In this document: positions 45,154 through 53,487 of the stretch, piece by piece
How the letters are laid out: each line of letters starts with the position of its first letter
How positions within the stretch are numbered: the first letter of the stretch is position 1
Assembly: GCF_902499335.1 (NCBI RefSeq)
Contig: NZ_CABVQK010000011.1
Span: 234,649 to 298,648, forward strand
Direction of reading: 5' to 3'
Source of the DNA: Burkholderia lata
GTDB taxonomy: Bacteria > Pseudomonadota > Gammaproteobacteria > Burkholderiales > Burkholderiaceae
Length of the DNA: 64,000 nt
The notes under the pieces: generated by a model
What the model saw: the letters and a program-made list of their open reading frames with translations, nothing else
Databases searched by the model: none
What the model was told of the DNA's origin: nothing
Program-made: the position numbers and the translations under genes

Positions 45154-45240
45154 AACGTAGCACCTCCTTGATACGTCATATCGGTCACGAGCGATCTAAC
45201 TTGAGTCGAACGTTCTCCACGGCCTCGCACAATCCGCGAT

Positions 45241-45453
45241 TTACCTGTCTCGGTACTGCAACGGATCGGAAAGATAGCGATGAATCTCGCTGTTCTTCCA
45301 CACCGTACACCGCGACGATAGTTGAATCGGCTGCGGTGCGCGTCCGGCCAAGCAGAGCTTTCGCCAAGTCTCCCGGCACACGCCCACGAACGGCGCGATT
45401 TGCCTCCAGCGCGAGTGGCCAACCTCTGGCAGCGTGTCGACGTGCTTATGCAT
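45241..45453 (-). CDS. AlpA-like DNA-binding protein (putative excisionase/regulator)
   Basis: 70 residues. HSRWRQIAPFVGVCRETWRK is a small winged-helix/AlpA-type HTH, followed by LAGRAPQPIQLSSRCTVWKN and IHRYLSDP, the usual AlpA ending. The ATG at 45453 overlaps the end of the recombinase gene by eight bases, so the two are probably translated together. AlpA proteins direct excision or integrase expression in P4-like elements. Confidence 0.7.
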   Translation of the reverse strand: MHKHVDTLPEVGHSRWRQIAPFVGVCRETWRKLCLAGRAPQPIQLSSRCTVWKNSEIHRYLSDPLQYRDR

Positions 45454-46360
45454 GGCGCGCCTCCGGTTCGGCCAGCGCCTCACGCCCATAGACGCGCTCC
45501 ACCCACGTCCCGCGCCCATCTCCATGGCCGAGCCACGTCGATACACCAGCGGCGGCCTCCCGGCGCGATACGCCGGCTGCCTTCTGCCGTTCCAGGTGTT
45601 CGGTCGCATACGCATATCGGAGGCTATGCGGCGCACGCTCGTCGGTCATACCGACCTTGCGCACGACATAGTGGTAACGCTCCATCGCCCGTTTCAGATC
45701 CGGCTTGCGTACCAGCTTCCCACCGTACTCGTTCGACAGTCCAATCGCACGCTCCACCAGCCCGGCGGCGCGCTGCCGATCCAATGGCGGGCTCCGTCGC
45801 GTCTTGCCTCCCTTCGTCCCGTGGATGATGGTCACGAAGCCATCCCCGATCGAGCTCGACAGCGCGCGCCGCCATTCGACCAGCGACTTGATGCTTTGCA
45901 CCGCCTCCCTCGCACGCAACCCAAGTTCGAGTTGCAGCTCGAGCACAATCGCAATGCCAGGATCGATCGCAGCAACAGCGGCACGATACGGTTCCAGCTC
46001 GTCGCGCGTCATCGGCCGCTTCGTGCCGGCGCGGCTTGCGCCCGATAGCCCGAGGGCCGCATTGCTCATCTTGTCGGCAAACGGCCGGCGACCAATTCCT
46101 TCGAGCGCCGTTCGGATGTGCGTCATGTTGTTGATTGCCGTCCGCTTCGAGCGCCCTCGCGCCTTCATGTCGTCCGACCAGGCTATCAGATGCTTCTCTT
46201 TGAGCTGGCCAGTCGTGTGAACCTGAAAGCCCATATCCCACAGAAACCGAGCGAAACGCGCGAGCGACTTCTCCCGACCTTTGGAGGTCGAGTTTGCCTG
46301 TTTGCCACGCGCCCCGCGCGCAGCACGGCACAGGTCGGCCGTGAGAGATTTGTGCGACAT
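45446..46360 (-). CDS. Tyrosine recombinase (integrase-domain protein), second of the element
   Basis: 304 residues. The N-terminal SAM-like DNA-binding part covers about 25-100. Catalytic residues fit the tyrosine recombinase set: Arg near LELGLRAREAVQSI (R149 or R151), HxxR at H245-R248 in PHSLRYAYAT, H279 in WLGHGDG and Y291 in VERVYGRE. The start is the ATG at 46360; the frame runs on upstream through a structured region that is unlikely to be coding. The type differs from the P4-like integrase at 50690-51925. Confidence 0.75.
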   Translation of the reverse strand: MSHKSLTADLCRAARGARGKQANSTSKGREKSLARFARFLWDMGFQVHTTGQLKEKHLIAWSDDMKARGRSKRTAINNMTHIRTALEGIGRRPFADKMSNAALGLSGASRAGTKRPMTRDELEPYRAAVAAIDPGIAIVLELQLELGLRAREAVQSIKSLVEWRRALSSSIGDGFVTIIHGTKGGKTRRSPPLDRQRAAGLVERAIGLSNEYGGKLVRKPDLKRAMERYHYVVRKVGMTDERAPHSLRYAYATEHLERQKAAGVSRREAAAGVSTWLGHGDGRGTWVERVYGREALAEPEARHA

Positions 46361-47293
46361 GCGTACCCCGCATCCATGACGTGAGGCTCGACCCCCAGTT
46401 GTCTCCCTGTCCGCTGGACGGGGCTGCGAGAAAGCAGCCGGGAGACAACAAACGGGGGCACGAGCCTCGGCCTGGTGAGATTGGGAGCGTTCTACGCCAG
46501 CAAGCTGGCGCAGCCCGGCACGCATCAACCCGATGAGGGTCGGCACGCGGCGGGAGGACGCTTCCCCCGTTTGATCCGTGTTTTGGCTTTGCGACCGATC
46601 GGGGGCGCCAATGCCCCGACCGCGCGAATTGATGCGTACCGAGCGAGTCGACACGAGGTTCCAGGCGCCGAGGCCAAGCACGCCGCCAATCGTCACGAGA
46701 ACGATTGAGACGGACGTAGCAAGGCACGGCGTTAGCGCTGGGGAGCGCACGTCACGGATTGATTGCCGCGGGAGCGGCATACGGGGATTGCACATCGCGC
46801 CTTTCGCAGGAAGCAAAAGGCGATGGAGGGCTTCACCTAGCGGCGAAGCAGTCACGGCCCATCAGGAAACGATGGACGGATTTTGGGCGTAGGCCCTACT
46901 CAGTTCATTCGGTGATCAAGTCACCGTGCTCGCAGAGCGAGCTTTCAAAACAATTGCCGATCAGTCTCGGCGCACTTCAGTCGATGCCCTTAACCCGGGC
47001 TAGGTGTGCAGCAAGATTAGCGAGGCTCGTACGGCTTGGCAACAATTTTTCAGCGATCGCTGGCTGGCGCTGAAGGATGGCAGTCGCGTCTACAGAGTGA
47101 CGCACGCTACATTTCCGGATGCGCATCGGTTTGCCAGTCGATTCGCAAAGTGACGCCGCGGTCGACGACAAGACAGCACGTTGTAGTTTCGACACAAGCG
47201 GTAGTAATGTGTCGCGTCGGTCGTCGTCGTGACGATCGACGATAGGCCCATCGAGGCCACTACAACAAATCGAGCCATACGGGGTTACTCACC
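46361..47293. other. 933-bp region with a large structured inverted repeat and no clear gene
   Basis: No supported protein gene. It contains a 25-29 bp imperfect inverted repeat (46383-46407 with 46440-46468) enclosing smaller hairpins, directly upstream of the recombinase start. The part from 46900 to 47293 is AT-richer and presumably holds the promoter of the PLD-type gene. Confidence 0.45.
46383..46468. repeat. 86-bp inverted repeat with two inner hairpins
   Basis: The outer arms start GAGGCTCG..CCCCC and end GGGGG..CGAGCCTC, with GTTGTCTCCC / GGGAGACAAC further in. Inside are GTCC gct GGAC and GGCTGC gagaaa GCAGCC. As DNA it could form a cruciform; as the leader of the recombinase mRNA it would fold into a multi-branched structure. 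Confidence 0.65.
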
Positions 47294-48637
47294 ATGAAGT
47301 TCGTTCACGGCAGAGACATTCAGCGCGGGCTGCGCGAGATTTCACCAAGTCAGATCGCAGTCGCCTATGTCGGCATCGATTGGAAGACCTATATCGTTCC
47401 CGAAAACCTTCGGGACATCGTGCTGTCGCCGACGGTAGGCACGAACCCTGTCGCAATCGTCGAGATCGCCGATGCGATCGGCTGGGAACACGTCCATTTC
47501 CTCGACAACCTGCATGCCAAGATTTACCTCGGTGAGCGCGGCGCAGCAGTCGGCAGCTTCAACCTGACGGCCAACGGCCTGAGCGCCGAAGGCCTACAAG
47601 AAGCCGGCTTCCTCGTCGACGACGACCAGACGCTGGCCGAGTTGCGCACGCGGCTGGGCGACTACCGGCAACAGGCAACTACGGCCTATCCGACCACCGC
47701 GGCCAAGCTTTCCCGTTTGGCAGAACTGCGCACGCAGTGGGACCGCGCGATCAAGCAGGGCGTGATTCGCAACGATGCGCAGGCCACGACACTGGACGCA
47801 TACCGACCAGTCTCTGCCGATGAAATTTACGTGTGCTGGGTGTCCGGCGAAATTACCTATACCGAGCAAGTTGTCTCGCACAGCACGGTCAACGACACGG
47901 TGTCGTTCCTTGAATCCGACACCGTATTACCCGACCGCTGGATTCTGTGTTGGATGCCGCGCGCCGACGGGCACCCTGACGAACGCCGCCGACCCTATTG
48001 GCTGCATATCGACGAGGTAGTTGAAGCTGGCGCGCATGAGGCGCCCTATACAAAGGTGGCGGTCGAGCGCACCGGCCGTGCCGAACTCCCTCCGCCGTTC
48101 GAGCTGACCGACGCGGCCGTGCATGCGCTGTATGCCGTGCTGAACTCGGGCGAATTCCCCGAATTCCTCGACGATCACGAAACCTGGTCAGTCGATCGTA
48201 CGCTACCGCGCCTGCCTGCGCTCCTGCTGGCACTAGGCGAGGCCGCGCGGCATGCGACCTCCACCGCCGCCCACACACCCGGAGCCGCCGAGGCGCCTGA
48301 CACGGCAACTGCCTCGCCCGAAGCTCTGACCCATGAATTCGGCGCGCGCATCCGTGAGGCCATGGACATTTCGCTTCAGAAGAAATACGTGAAGTCGACG
48401 ATCGAAGGCCTGATGGCGACCTATCCGCCCGTCACGCTAGCCAAGCGGCTCGTGAAGCCAGGCTCCGACATCAAGAGCGGCCTGAAAAGCCTCGCGAAGC
48501 ACGGTGCGCTGCACTTGTCGTTCGAAAGCATCATGCTCGAACCGCGCTTCGCGCCGCTGTTCGACAAGAACGATCTCGACTGCGCGCGCTTCAACCTGCG
48601 CGAGGCCGATCCGTCCTACCAACCGCCGACGGCATAG
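47294..48637 (+). CDS. Stand-alone PLD-type (HKD) nuclease-like protein
   Basis: 447 residues. A single HKD-like motif is present: H74 and K76 in NLHAKIYLG, then GSFNLTANGL (87-96), the pattern of phospholipase D-superfamily nucleases. Such enzymes normally dimerise to form the active site. The middle region (WILCWMPRADGH and similar) and the helical C-terminus (about 340-447) are not recognised. There is no helicase or methylase partner next to it. Location in a mobile element suggests a DNA-processing or defence role, by inference. Confidence 0.7.
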   Translation: MKFVHGRDIQRGLREISPSQIAVAYVGIDWKTYIVPENLRDIVLSPTVGTNPVAIVEIADAIGWEHVHFLDNLHAKIYLGERGAAVGSFNLTANGLSAEGLQEAGFLVDDDQTLAELRTRLGDYRQQATTAYPTTAAKLSRLAELRTQWDRAIKQGVIRNDAQATTLDAYRPVSADEIYVCWVSGEITYTEQVVSHSTVNDTVSFLESDTVLPDRWILCWMPRADGHPDERRRPYWLHIDEVVEAGAHEAPYTKVAVERTGRAELPPPFELTDAAVHALYAVLNSGEFPEFLDDHETWSVDRTLPRLPALLLALGEAARHATSTAAHTPGAAEAPDTATASPEALTHEFGARIREAMDISLQKKYVKSTIEGLMATYPPVTLAKRLVKPGSDIKSGLKSLAKHGALHLSFESIMLEPRFAPLFDKNDLDCARFNLREADPSYQPPTA

Positions 48638-48787
48638 CACGACGGGGCCGGTTCATACAGCCGGCCCCAGCCAACACTAATTCTCCTGCTCCCTCCAGGA
48701 ATTCCCCTCTCTCTCGCGGACAACCAGTGAGCATTGCGCTTCAGGGAAGCGTGTACCCTTTAGGCGCGCCCTACTTGGAGAACAATC

Positions 48788-49051
48788 ATGTTCTACCGAA
48801 ACATCGATGGCTACGACGTGTACCTCTATGTCGAAGTAAAGAACCACGGGTTCGCCGGCATAAACGGCCGGCCAGAGATCTTCGGCTTTCGGATCACGGC
48901 TGTTCCGACGGGGTTGCCGGAAAACTCACTCGAAGCGCAGCGGAAAACGTGCGAGCCAGAGGAAGGGTACCGACGACACGATCTCGCCTTTGCCATTGCC
49001 GTGGAGGTTGCCGGTCAGTTCGTGTTGTCGTTACCACAGGTTCGACGATAG
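48788..49051 (+). CDS. Hypothetical protein
   Basis: 87 residues (MFYRNIDGYDVYLYVEVKNH...). GGAG lies 8 bp upstream. It appears to be a small alpha/beta protein with no recognised family. It lies 150 bp after the PLD-type gene. Confidence 0.55.
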   Translation: MFYRNIDGYDVYLYVEVKNHGFAGINGRPEIFGFRITAVPTGLPENSLEAQRKTCEPEEGYRRHDLAFAIAVEVAGQFVLSLPQVRR

Positions 49052-49062
49052 CCACCGCTAGA

Positions 49063-49341
49063 TCAGTGCCCCTCAAACATCGCCAAGATGTCTTCCTCGA
49101 TCCATTCGAGGCGCGTGTTTATCGTGTAGATACCCACGAAGAGCCCGCGAGTGCCATAGCCGCGCGGTGCCGGATATGGGTACGTCAGCAGCATTCCGCG
49201 ATGCAGGCGAAATCGTGAATAGGAAGCGCGACGAGTGCTTGAACAGATCGGTCGATTCTGGCCACTCATGCATCGACATCGCACTCGCGCCGCCATCACA
49301 AACACACCCCAAACTAACGCGGCCAGTATTTCGTTCAGCAT
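49063..49341 (-). CDS. Hypothetical protein
   Basis: 92 residues with an N-terminal hydrophobic stretch (LNEILAALVWGVFVMAA), a basic centre and a C-terminal IYTINTRLEWIEEDILAMFEGH. A purine-rich ribosome site precedes the ATG. No family recognised; it may be a chance frame. Confidence 0.4.
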   Translation of the reverse strand: MLNEILAALVWGVFVMAARVRCRCMSGQNRPICSSTRRASYSRFRLHRGMLLTYPYPAPRGYGTRGLFVGIYTINTRLEWIEEDILAMFEGH

Positions 49342-49353
49342 ACGCTGCCCCCC

Positions 49354-49821
49354 CTAGAAACGATCGTCGTTCGCCGCAGCTTGCACCTCGAATCGCCGCA
49401 TTTGCCACCCGCGGATTTGCACAAGCGCTCGCGCCCATTGCGCAGGGGAAAGGAGACGCCAACCGGGTTCAGGACACGGCCAGAGACGCTTTACTCGAAA
49501 GGCGGTAATGTCGGCCCAGTTTGGATTGGACGGATTTGCCGTCGATGCTGGCGTGTAGAGCGCTACGTAGGCCGGAACACCCGCGAGACGGGCAAGGTGT
49601 TGCATGACGCCTGCCGGCTTGTCCTGACCGATGTCGCGGGCCACCTCGACAAGGGCAAGCGGGATCTTTCCGTTGTTGTCATATTCCGTAAACAGCACCG
49701 AATCCAGATCGACCATCGTTAGCGATTCAGCGTGGCTTGCGGGCAAAAAGCGTCCGATCGACGGTGCACGATGCCAAGCGCCATACGCTCGGTCGCGAGT
49801 TTCATATTGTTCGAGTCTCAT
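49354..49821 (-). CDS. Phage/element-type hypothetical protein
   Basis: 155 residues. RDRAYGAWHRAPSIGRFL is followed by a core VDLDSVLFTEYDNNGKIPLA, LVEVARDIGQDKP, VPAYVALYTP. This pattern is familiar from small proteins of Burkholderia phages and islands. The alternation of acidic and hydrophobic strands weakly recalls a PD-(D/E)XK-like core, which I would not assert. Confidence 0.6.
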   Translation of the reverse strand: MRLEQYETRDRAYGAWHRAPSIGRFLPASHAESLTMVDLDSVLFTEYDNNGKIPLALVEVARDIGQDKPAGVMQHLARLAGVPAYVALYTPASTANPSNPNWADITAFRVKRLWPCPEPGWRLLSPAQWARALVQIRGWQMRRFEVQAAANDDRF

Positions 49822-49900
49822 GGGAGGCTCCCAAGAAAAAGGCGCGGAGCAACGCAGCCATCCGCAAAACCTTCGGGCAATGTTGCGGTGTCATTGCCTC

Positions 49901-50335
49901 TCAGTCGCAACGGGAAGGTAGATTGTCGTCGCAAGGGATCTGCGTTAATGCCTTCTGAGCGGCCTGCTCGAGAATGCGCTTCTCCCGCTGGGTGACCGCG
50001 GTGTAAAGCGTGCTGACGGCGAGGCAAAGCTGCGCTACGACATCTTTCATTTCTTCGATGTCCCGAAGCTCGCCTCCGTACATTCCGGCCTCCGCTACTT
50101 CACGCGCCTCCTGCTGCGCCTTGAGTTCACGGAGCTTGTCGTAGTCGTAAATGCCATAGACTGACTTAACCCCGTGCTCGTCAGCCCATCGCCTCAGGAT
50201 CGAGAATTCGTTGCGCCGCTCCGATCGCTCGCGATGAAGCATCGGAATGCCACGCGGGGTCGGCCCGCGCCGCCGCGCGTTCAATACAGGCGGTCGATCA
50301 AAGGCCGGATGCTTCAGGACCAGTGCGTCATTCAT
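49901..50335 (-). CDS. Hypothetical protein
   Basis: 144 residues, mostly charged and helical (FSILRRWADEHGVKSVYGIY, DYDKLRELKAQQEAREVAEA, REKRILEQAAQKALTQI), with no recognised family. It overlaps the start of the gene at 50588 by eight bases, so it is cotranscribed. Confidence 0.55.
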   Translation of the reverse strand: MNDALVLKHPAFDRPPVLNARRRGPTPRGIPMLHRERSERRNEFSILRRWADEHGVKSVYGIYDYDKLRELKAQQEAREVAEAGMYGGELRDIEEMKDVVAQLCLAVSTLYTAVTQREKRILEQAAQKALTQIPCDDNLPSRCD

Positions 50336-50588
50336 GGCTCAACTCCCCCGCATTACGCGCAGTCCACACGAGATCCTGGAGACTAGTAGCTAGGTCGTCC
50401 ATGTCGCACCGCAGGTCAATCAGTGTGTTACGCACCGGTAGTGCGCCCGGCTTGTCCTCGTCCAACGCCTCAACCATGAAAGCGAGCACGTTGTGCAGTT
50501 TCCAAGCAAGACTTGATTTGTCGCTTATGAGCTTTTCCAGACGCTGCAGGACGACATCGTCTGTCGCGATAGAATTGGCAGTAGCCAT
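50328..50588 (-). CDS. Small helical hypothetical protein
   Basis: 86 residues (MATANSIATDDVVLQRLEKL...SSLAWKLHNVLAFMVEAL), acidic and all-helical in appearance. A GGAGG-type ribosome site precedes the ATG. It is typical of unannotated phage-derived genes next to an integrase. Confidence 0.58.
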   Translation of the reverse strand: MATANSIATDDVVLQRLEKLISDKSSLAWKLHNVLAFMVEALDEDKPGALPVRNTLIDLRCDMDDLATSLQDLVWTARNAGELSHE

Positions 50589-50689
50589 GGTGCGTACCTC
50601 CTGATAGGTCGCATTGTGGTCAGGCAGTCTTGGTGCGCCAACACCTTGACTGCCGCTCGCCCGAAACCGTCAGGCAACGGTCATGCAAT

Positions 50690-51925
50690 CTATGCGGCCG
50701 TGCCACCGAAGCTGCCGATCACGACCTTCCTATCTCCACTGACCTGGGCATCGACAAATTCGGCCCATAGCTGGAGGATCTTCCGACGCTCGTCGGCGTA
50801 TTCAGCGCGGTTGTACACGCCCTTGATGCCCTTGATCGAATGCGCGAGCGCCTTCTCGATCGCGTCCGACGACATGCCCATCTCATGCAGGTGCGTCGAT
50901 GCAGTACGGCGGAAGTCGTGCAGGACGAAGTGTTGAACATCGAGACTGAGCGAGCGCACCGCCTGATTGAGCGTGCTCTTGGCGATCGGTTGGTCACCGC
51001 GGCCGCGCGTCGACGGAAATACGTGCTCGTGATTGCCCGTCTGCTCGTACAGCTCGCGGAGCATCGCAACGGCCTGCGAGGACAGGTAGACCCAATGCTC
51101 CTTGTCCTTCTTCATCCGGTCGGCAGGAATACGCCAGATGCCGGCGTCGAGATCGAACTCCGACCACCGCGCCTCGATCAGCTCGGACTTCCGAACCATC
51201 GTCAGGATCAGGAGGTGAATCGCCAGCTTGAGCGCGCGTCGAATGTCTGAGGCATAGACGGCGCGCAACACGGTGCCAATCTCGTCAGGGGAGAGGACTC
51301 GCGTGCGGCTGTCCTGGGTGGCGACGAAGCGCGCGACGACGGCATGGGCCGGATTCGTCTGAGCAAGCTGGCGCGCGATCGCGTATTCGAACAGGCGTTT
51401 GATGACGTTCCGGGTCGAGAGCGCCATCTTGGGCGCGCCGCGGGCCTTGATCCGGTCACAGATTGCCAGCACGTCGCCAGGCGTCACGTCCGGCAGCGGC
51501 TTGTTGCCGATCGCCGGATAGATGTCCTTCTCGAGCGCGCGCTTGATCGTCCGAGCGTACTCAGGCGACATTCCAGCGATCTGGGTTGTGTACCAATCGT
51601 CGCCGAACTCCCGAACCGTATCGAAGCGCTTCACGGCGCCGCGATCCTTCTTGGCGTCAGCGATAGGAGAAACGCCTTTGGCGACGATCTCGGCGTATCG
51701 GCGGGCCTTCTCGCGCGCCTCCTGCAACGTGACCGCGGGGTAGTCCCCGATCGTCACCATCGGCTGTCGTTCGCCGTGCAGTGTGTACCGGTAGCGCCAG
51801 ACCTTCGAACCCGACGTCATGACCTCCAGCACGAGGCCGCCACCGTCCGAGATGCGGTAGCGCGCCGCCCTCGGCTTCAGCGCCTTGATGCGGGTGTCAT
51901 TCAGCGGGACGACGGTTTTCGGCAT
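50690..51925 (-). CDS. P4-type site-specific tyrosine integrase
   Basis: A 411-residue integrase. The N-terminal arm-binding domain (DUF4102-like) is seen in LNDTRIKALKPRAARYRISD and LVLEVMTSGSKVWRYRYTL. Catalytic residues are R245 (LTMVRKSELIEARW), H336xxR339 (HDFRRTASTHLHEMG), H362 and Y371 (GVYNRAEY). The ATG at 51925 is chosen; a TGTGTACC copy in inverted orientation (51930-51937) lies just upstream, so the enzyme may repress its own gene. It reads away from mnmE, and the attachment repeat is 171 bp upstream. Confidence 0.93.
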   Translation of the reverse strand: MPKTVVPLNDTRIKALKPRAARYRISDGGGLVLEVMTSGSKVWRYRYTLHGERQPMVTIGDYPAVTLQEAREKARRYAEIVAKGVSPIADAKKDRGAVKRFDTVREFGDDWYTTQIAGMSPEYARTIKRALEKDIYPAIGNKPLPDVTPGDVLAICDRIKARGAPKMALSTRNVIKRLFEYAIARQLAQTNPAHAVVARFVATQDSRTRVLSPDEIGTVLRAVYASDIRRALKLAIHLLILTMVRKSELIEARWSEFDLDAGIWRIPADRMKKDKEHWVYLSSQAVAMLRELYEQTGNHEHVFPSTRGRGDQPIAKSTLNQAVRSLSLDVQHFVLHDFRRTASTHLHEMGMSSDAIEKALAHSIKGIKGVYNRAEYADERRKILQLWAEFVDAQVSGDRKVVIGSFGGTAA

Positions 51926-51958
51926 GGTTGGTACACATCGATTGGGACACAACGTCCA

Positions 51959-51978
51959 TGTGTACCTAAATGTGTACC
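51959..51978 (+). repeat. Paired arm-type sites, right end
   Basis: TGTGTACC at 51959-51966 and 51971-51978, 12-bp period. Same orientation and spacing as at the left end. Confidence 0.7.
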
Positions 51979-52000
51979 ATCAAAGGCTGGATGTCAATAG

Positions 52001-52086
52001 ACAACCTTGGGCAACGCTATGCGACCAATCCTAGTATTCACAAGGGTTTCAGCGGGGAGGATAGACGACCTTGGACAACCTTGGGC
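52001..52086. repeat. Three AC(A/G)ACCTTGG repeats near the right attachment site
   Basis: Copies start at 52001, 52065 and 52075. The first and third extend to ACAACCTTGGGC. They may be further recombinase or excisionase sites. Confidence 0.5.
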
Positions 52087-52092
52087 GACTGG

Positions 52093-53487
52093 TTATTTTC
52101 CGATACAAAACCTGCTGAAAATCACCCCCAGCAGATCATCCGAAGTGAACTCCCCGGTAATCGAATTCAGTTGTTCCTGCGCGAGCCGCAGTTCCTCGGC
52201 AAACAGATCGAGTGACTGCGCGCGCTGCTCCGCATGATCCGCCGCCTGGGCCAAATGCTCCTGCGCGGCCCGCAGCGCGATCAAATGCCGCTCTCGCGCG
52301 AGATACACGCCTTCCGCCCCCGCCTGCCACCCCGCGATCCGCAGCAGCTCTGCACGCAGCATGTCGATCCCGTCGCCGCGCTTTGCCGACAGATGCACCT
52401 CGGTCAAATCACCTTCCGCCGCCGGATGCTCGACGCACGCCGCCACACCGCTCAGATCCGTCTTGTTCAGCACGCGCACCACCGGCACGCCGTCCGGAAA
52501 CCGCGCAGCGATCGTCTCGTCATCCGCCGTCATCCCGTTACGCGAATCCAGCAAATGCAGCACGACATCCGCACGCTCGATCTCGCTCCACGTGCGCGCG
52601 ATGCCAATCCGCTCGACCTCGTCCTCCGTCTCGCGCAGCCCGGCCGTATCGATGATGTGCAGCGGAATCCCTTCGACCTGGATCGTCTGCGCCACCTTGT
52701 CGCGCGTCGTGCCCGCGATCGGCGTGACGATCGCCAACTCCGCGCCGGCCAGCGCATTCAGCAACGACGACTTGCCGACGTTCGGCTGCCCCGCGAGCAC
52801 GACCGACAGCCCTTCGCGCAACAGCGCCCCTTGCCGCGCATCACCCAGCACGTGCGCAAGCTGCGCACGAATCTTCGCGAGCTTGCCGCGCGCGTCGGCC
52901 GCCTCAAGGAAATCGATCTCTTCTTCCGGAAAATCGAGCGTCGCCTCGACCAGCATCCGCAGCGTGATTACGTCGTCGACGAGCGCATGGATCTGCCGCG
53001 AGAACGCACCATCGAGCGAACGCCCAGCCGAACGCGCGGCGGCTTCGGTACTCGCCTCGATCAGGTCGGCAACGGCCTCGGCCTGCGCGAGATCGAGCTT
53101 GTCGTTCAGGAACGCGCGCCGCGTGAATTCGCCCGGCTCCGCGAGCCGCAGCCCGAAACCGCGCCCCGCATCGAGACAGCGCTGCAGCAGCAGTTGCATC
53201 ACGATCGGCCCGCCGTGCCCCTGCAGCTCGAGCACGTGCTCGCCGGTGTACGAATGCGGCGCCGGGAAGTACAACGCGATCCCGCGGTCGAGCGGCGCGC
53301 CGTGCTCGTCGAGGAACGGCACGTAGCTCGCGTGGCGCGGCGCGAGCTTCTGTCCGCACAACGCGTCGATCAGCGGCAACGCGGCCGCCTCGCCGCCGCG
53401 CCCGAACGACACGCGGACGACCCCGATGCCACCCCGGCCGGCAGCAGTGGCAATGGCGACGATCGGATCGGAATCGGTAGCGAGCAT
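52093..53487 (-). CDS. mnmE: tRNA uridine-5-carboxymethylaminomethyl modification GTPase
   Basis: 464 residues (also TrmE/ThdF). With MnmG it makes the cmnm5 group at U34 of several tRNAs. The N-terminal folate-binding domain runs to about 120. The GTPase domain has G1 GQPNVGKSS (233-241), G2 GTTRD (259-263), G3 DTAG (280-283) and G4 NKTD (about 345). The C-terminus FCIGK has the family Cys. The ATG at 53487 (MLATDSDPIVAIATAAG) is chosen; upstream frame extensions are low-complexity. The 3' end serves as attachment site of the adjoining element. Confidence 0.97.
   Translation of the reverse strand: MLATDSDPIVAIATAAGRGGIGVVRVSFGRGGEAAALPLIDALCGQKLAPRHASYVPFLDEHGAPLDRGIALYFPAPHSYTGEHVLELQGHGGPIVMQLLLQRCLDAGRGFGLRLAEPGEFTRRAFLNDKLDLAQAEAVADLIEASTEAAARSAGRSLDGAFSRQIHALVDDVITLRMLVEATLDFPEEEIDFLEAADARGKLAKIRAQLAHVLGDARQGALLREGLSVVLAGQPNVGKSSLLNALAGAELAIVTPIAGTTRDKVAQTIQVEGIPLHIIDTAGLRETEDEVERIGIARTWSEIERADVVLHLLDSRNGMTADDETIAARFPDGVPVVRVLNKTDLSGVAACVEHPAAEGDLTEVHLSAKRGDGIDMLRAELLRIAGWQAGAEGVYLARERHLIALRAAQEHLAQAADHAEQRAQSLDLFAEELRLAQEQLNSITGEFTSDDLLGVIFSRFCIGK
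52096..52113. repeat. Right attachment repeat, within the mnmE 3' end
   Basis: TTTTCCGATACAAAACCT is the complement of the last mnmE codons (R-F-C-I-G-K), directly before the stop at 52093-52095. The gene therefore keeps an intact C-terminus after insertion. Confidence 0.85.

Larger units (their letters stand above)
42504..52113. mobile_element. Integrative element in the 3' end of mnmE (about 9.6 kb)
   Basis: Bounded by TTTTCCGATACAGAACCT (42504-42521) and TTTTCCGATACAAAACCT (52096-52113), 17 of 18 bases identical. The right copy is the end of mnmE (codons for FCIGK) next to its stop. A P4-type integrase gene sits 171 bp inside the right end. The interior has cargo and phage-type small genes and no core genes. 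The 3' end of trmE/mnmE is the known attachment site of Salmonella genomic island 1, so the target has precedent. No transfer or replication genes are seen, so it is probably mobilisable or defective. Confidence 0.85.

Noticed and set aside
46361..46855. Extension of the inner recombinase frame upstream to 46855
   Set aside because: The added part crosses a perfect-looking structured repeat and has no recombinase similarity. The ATG at 46360 gives a normal N-terminus.
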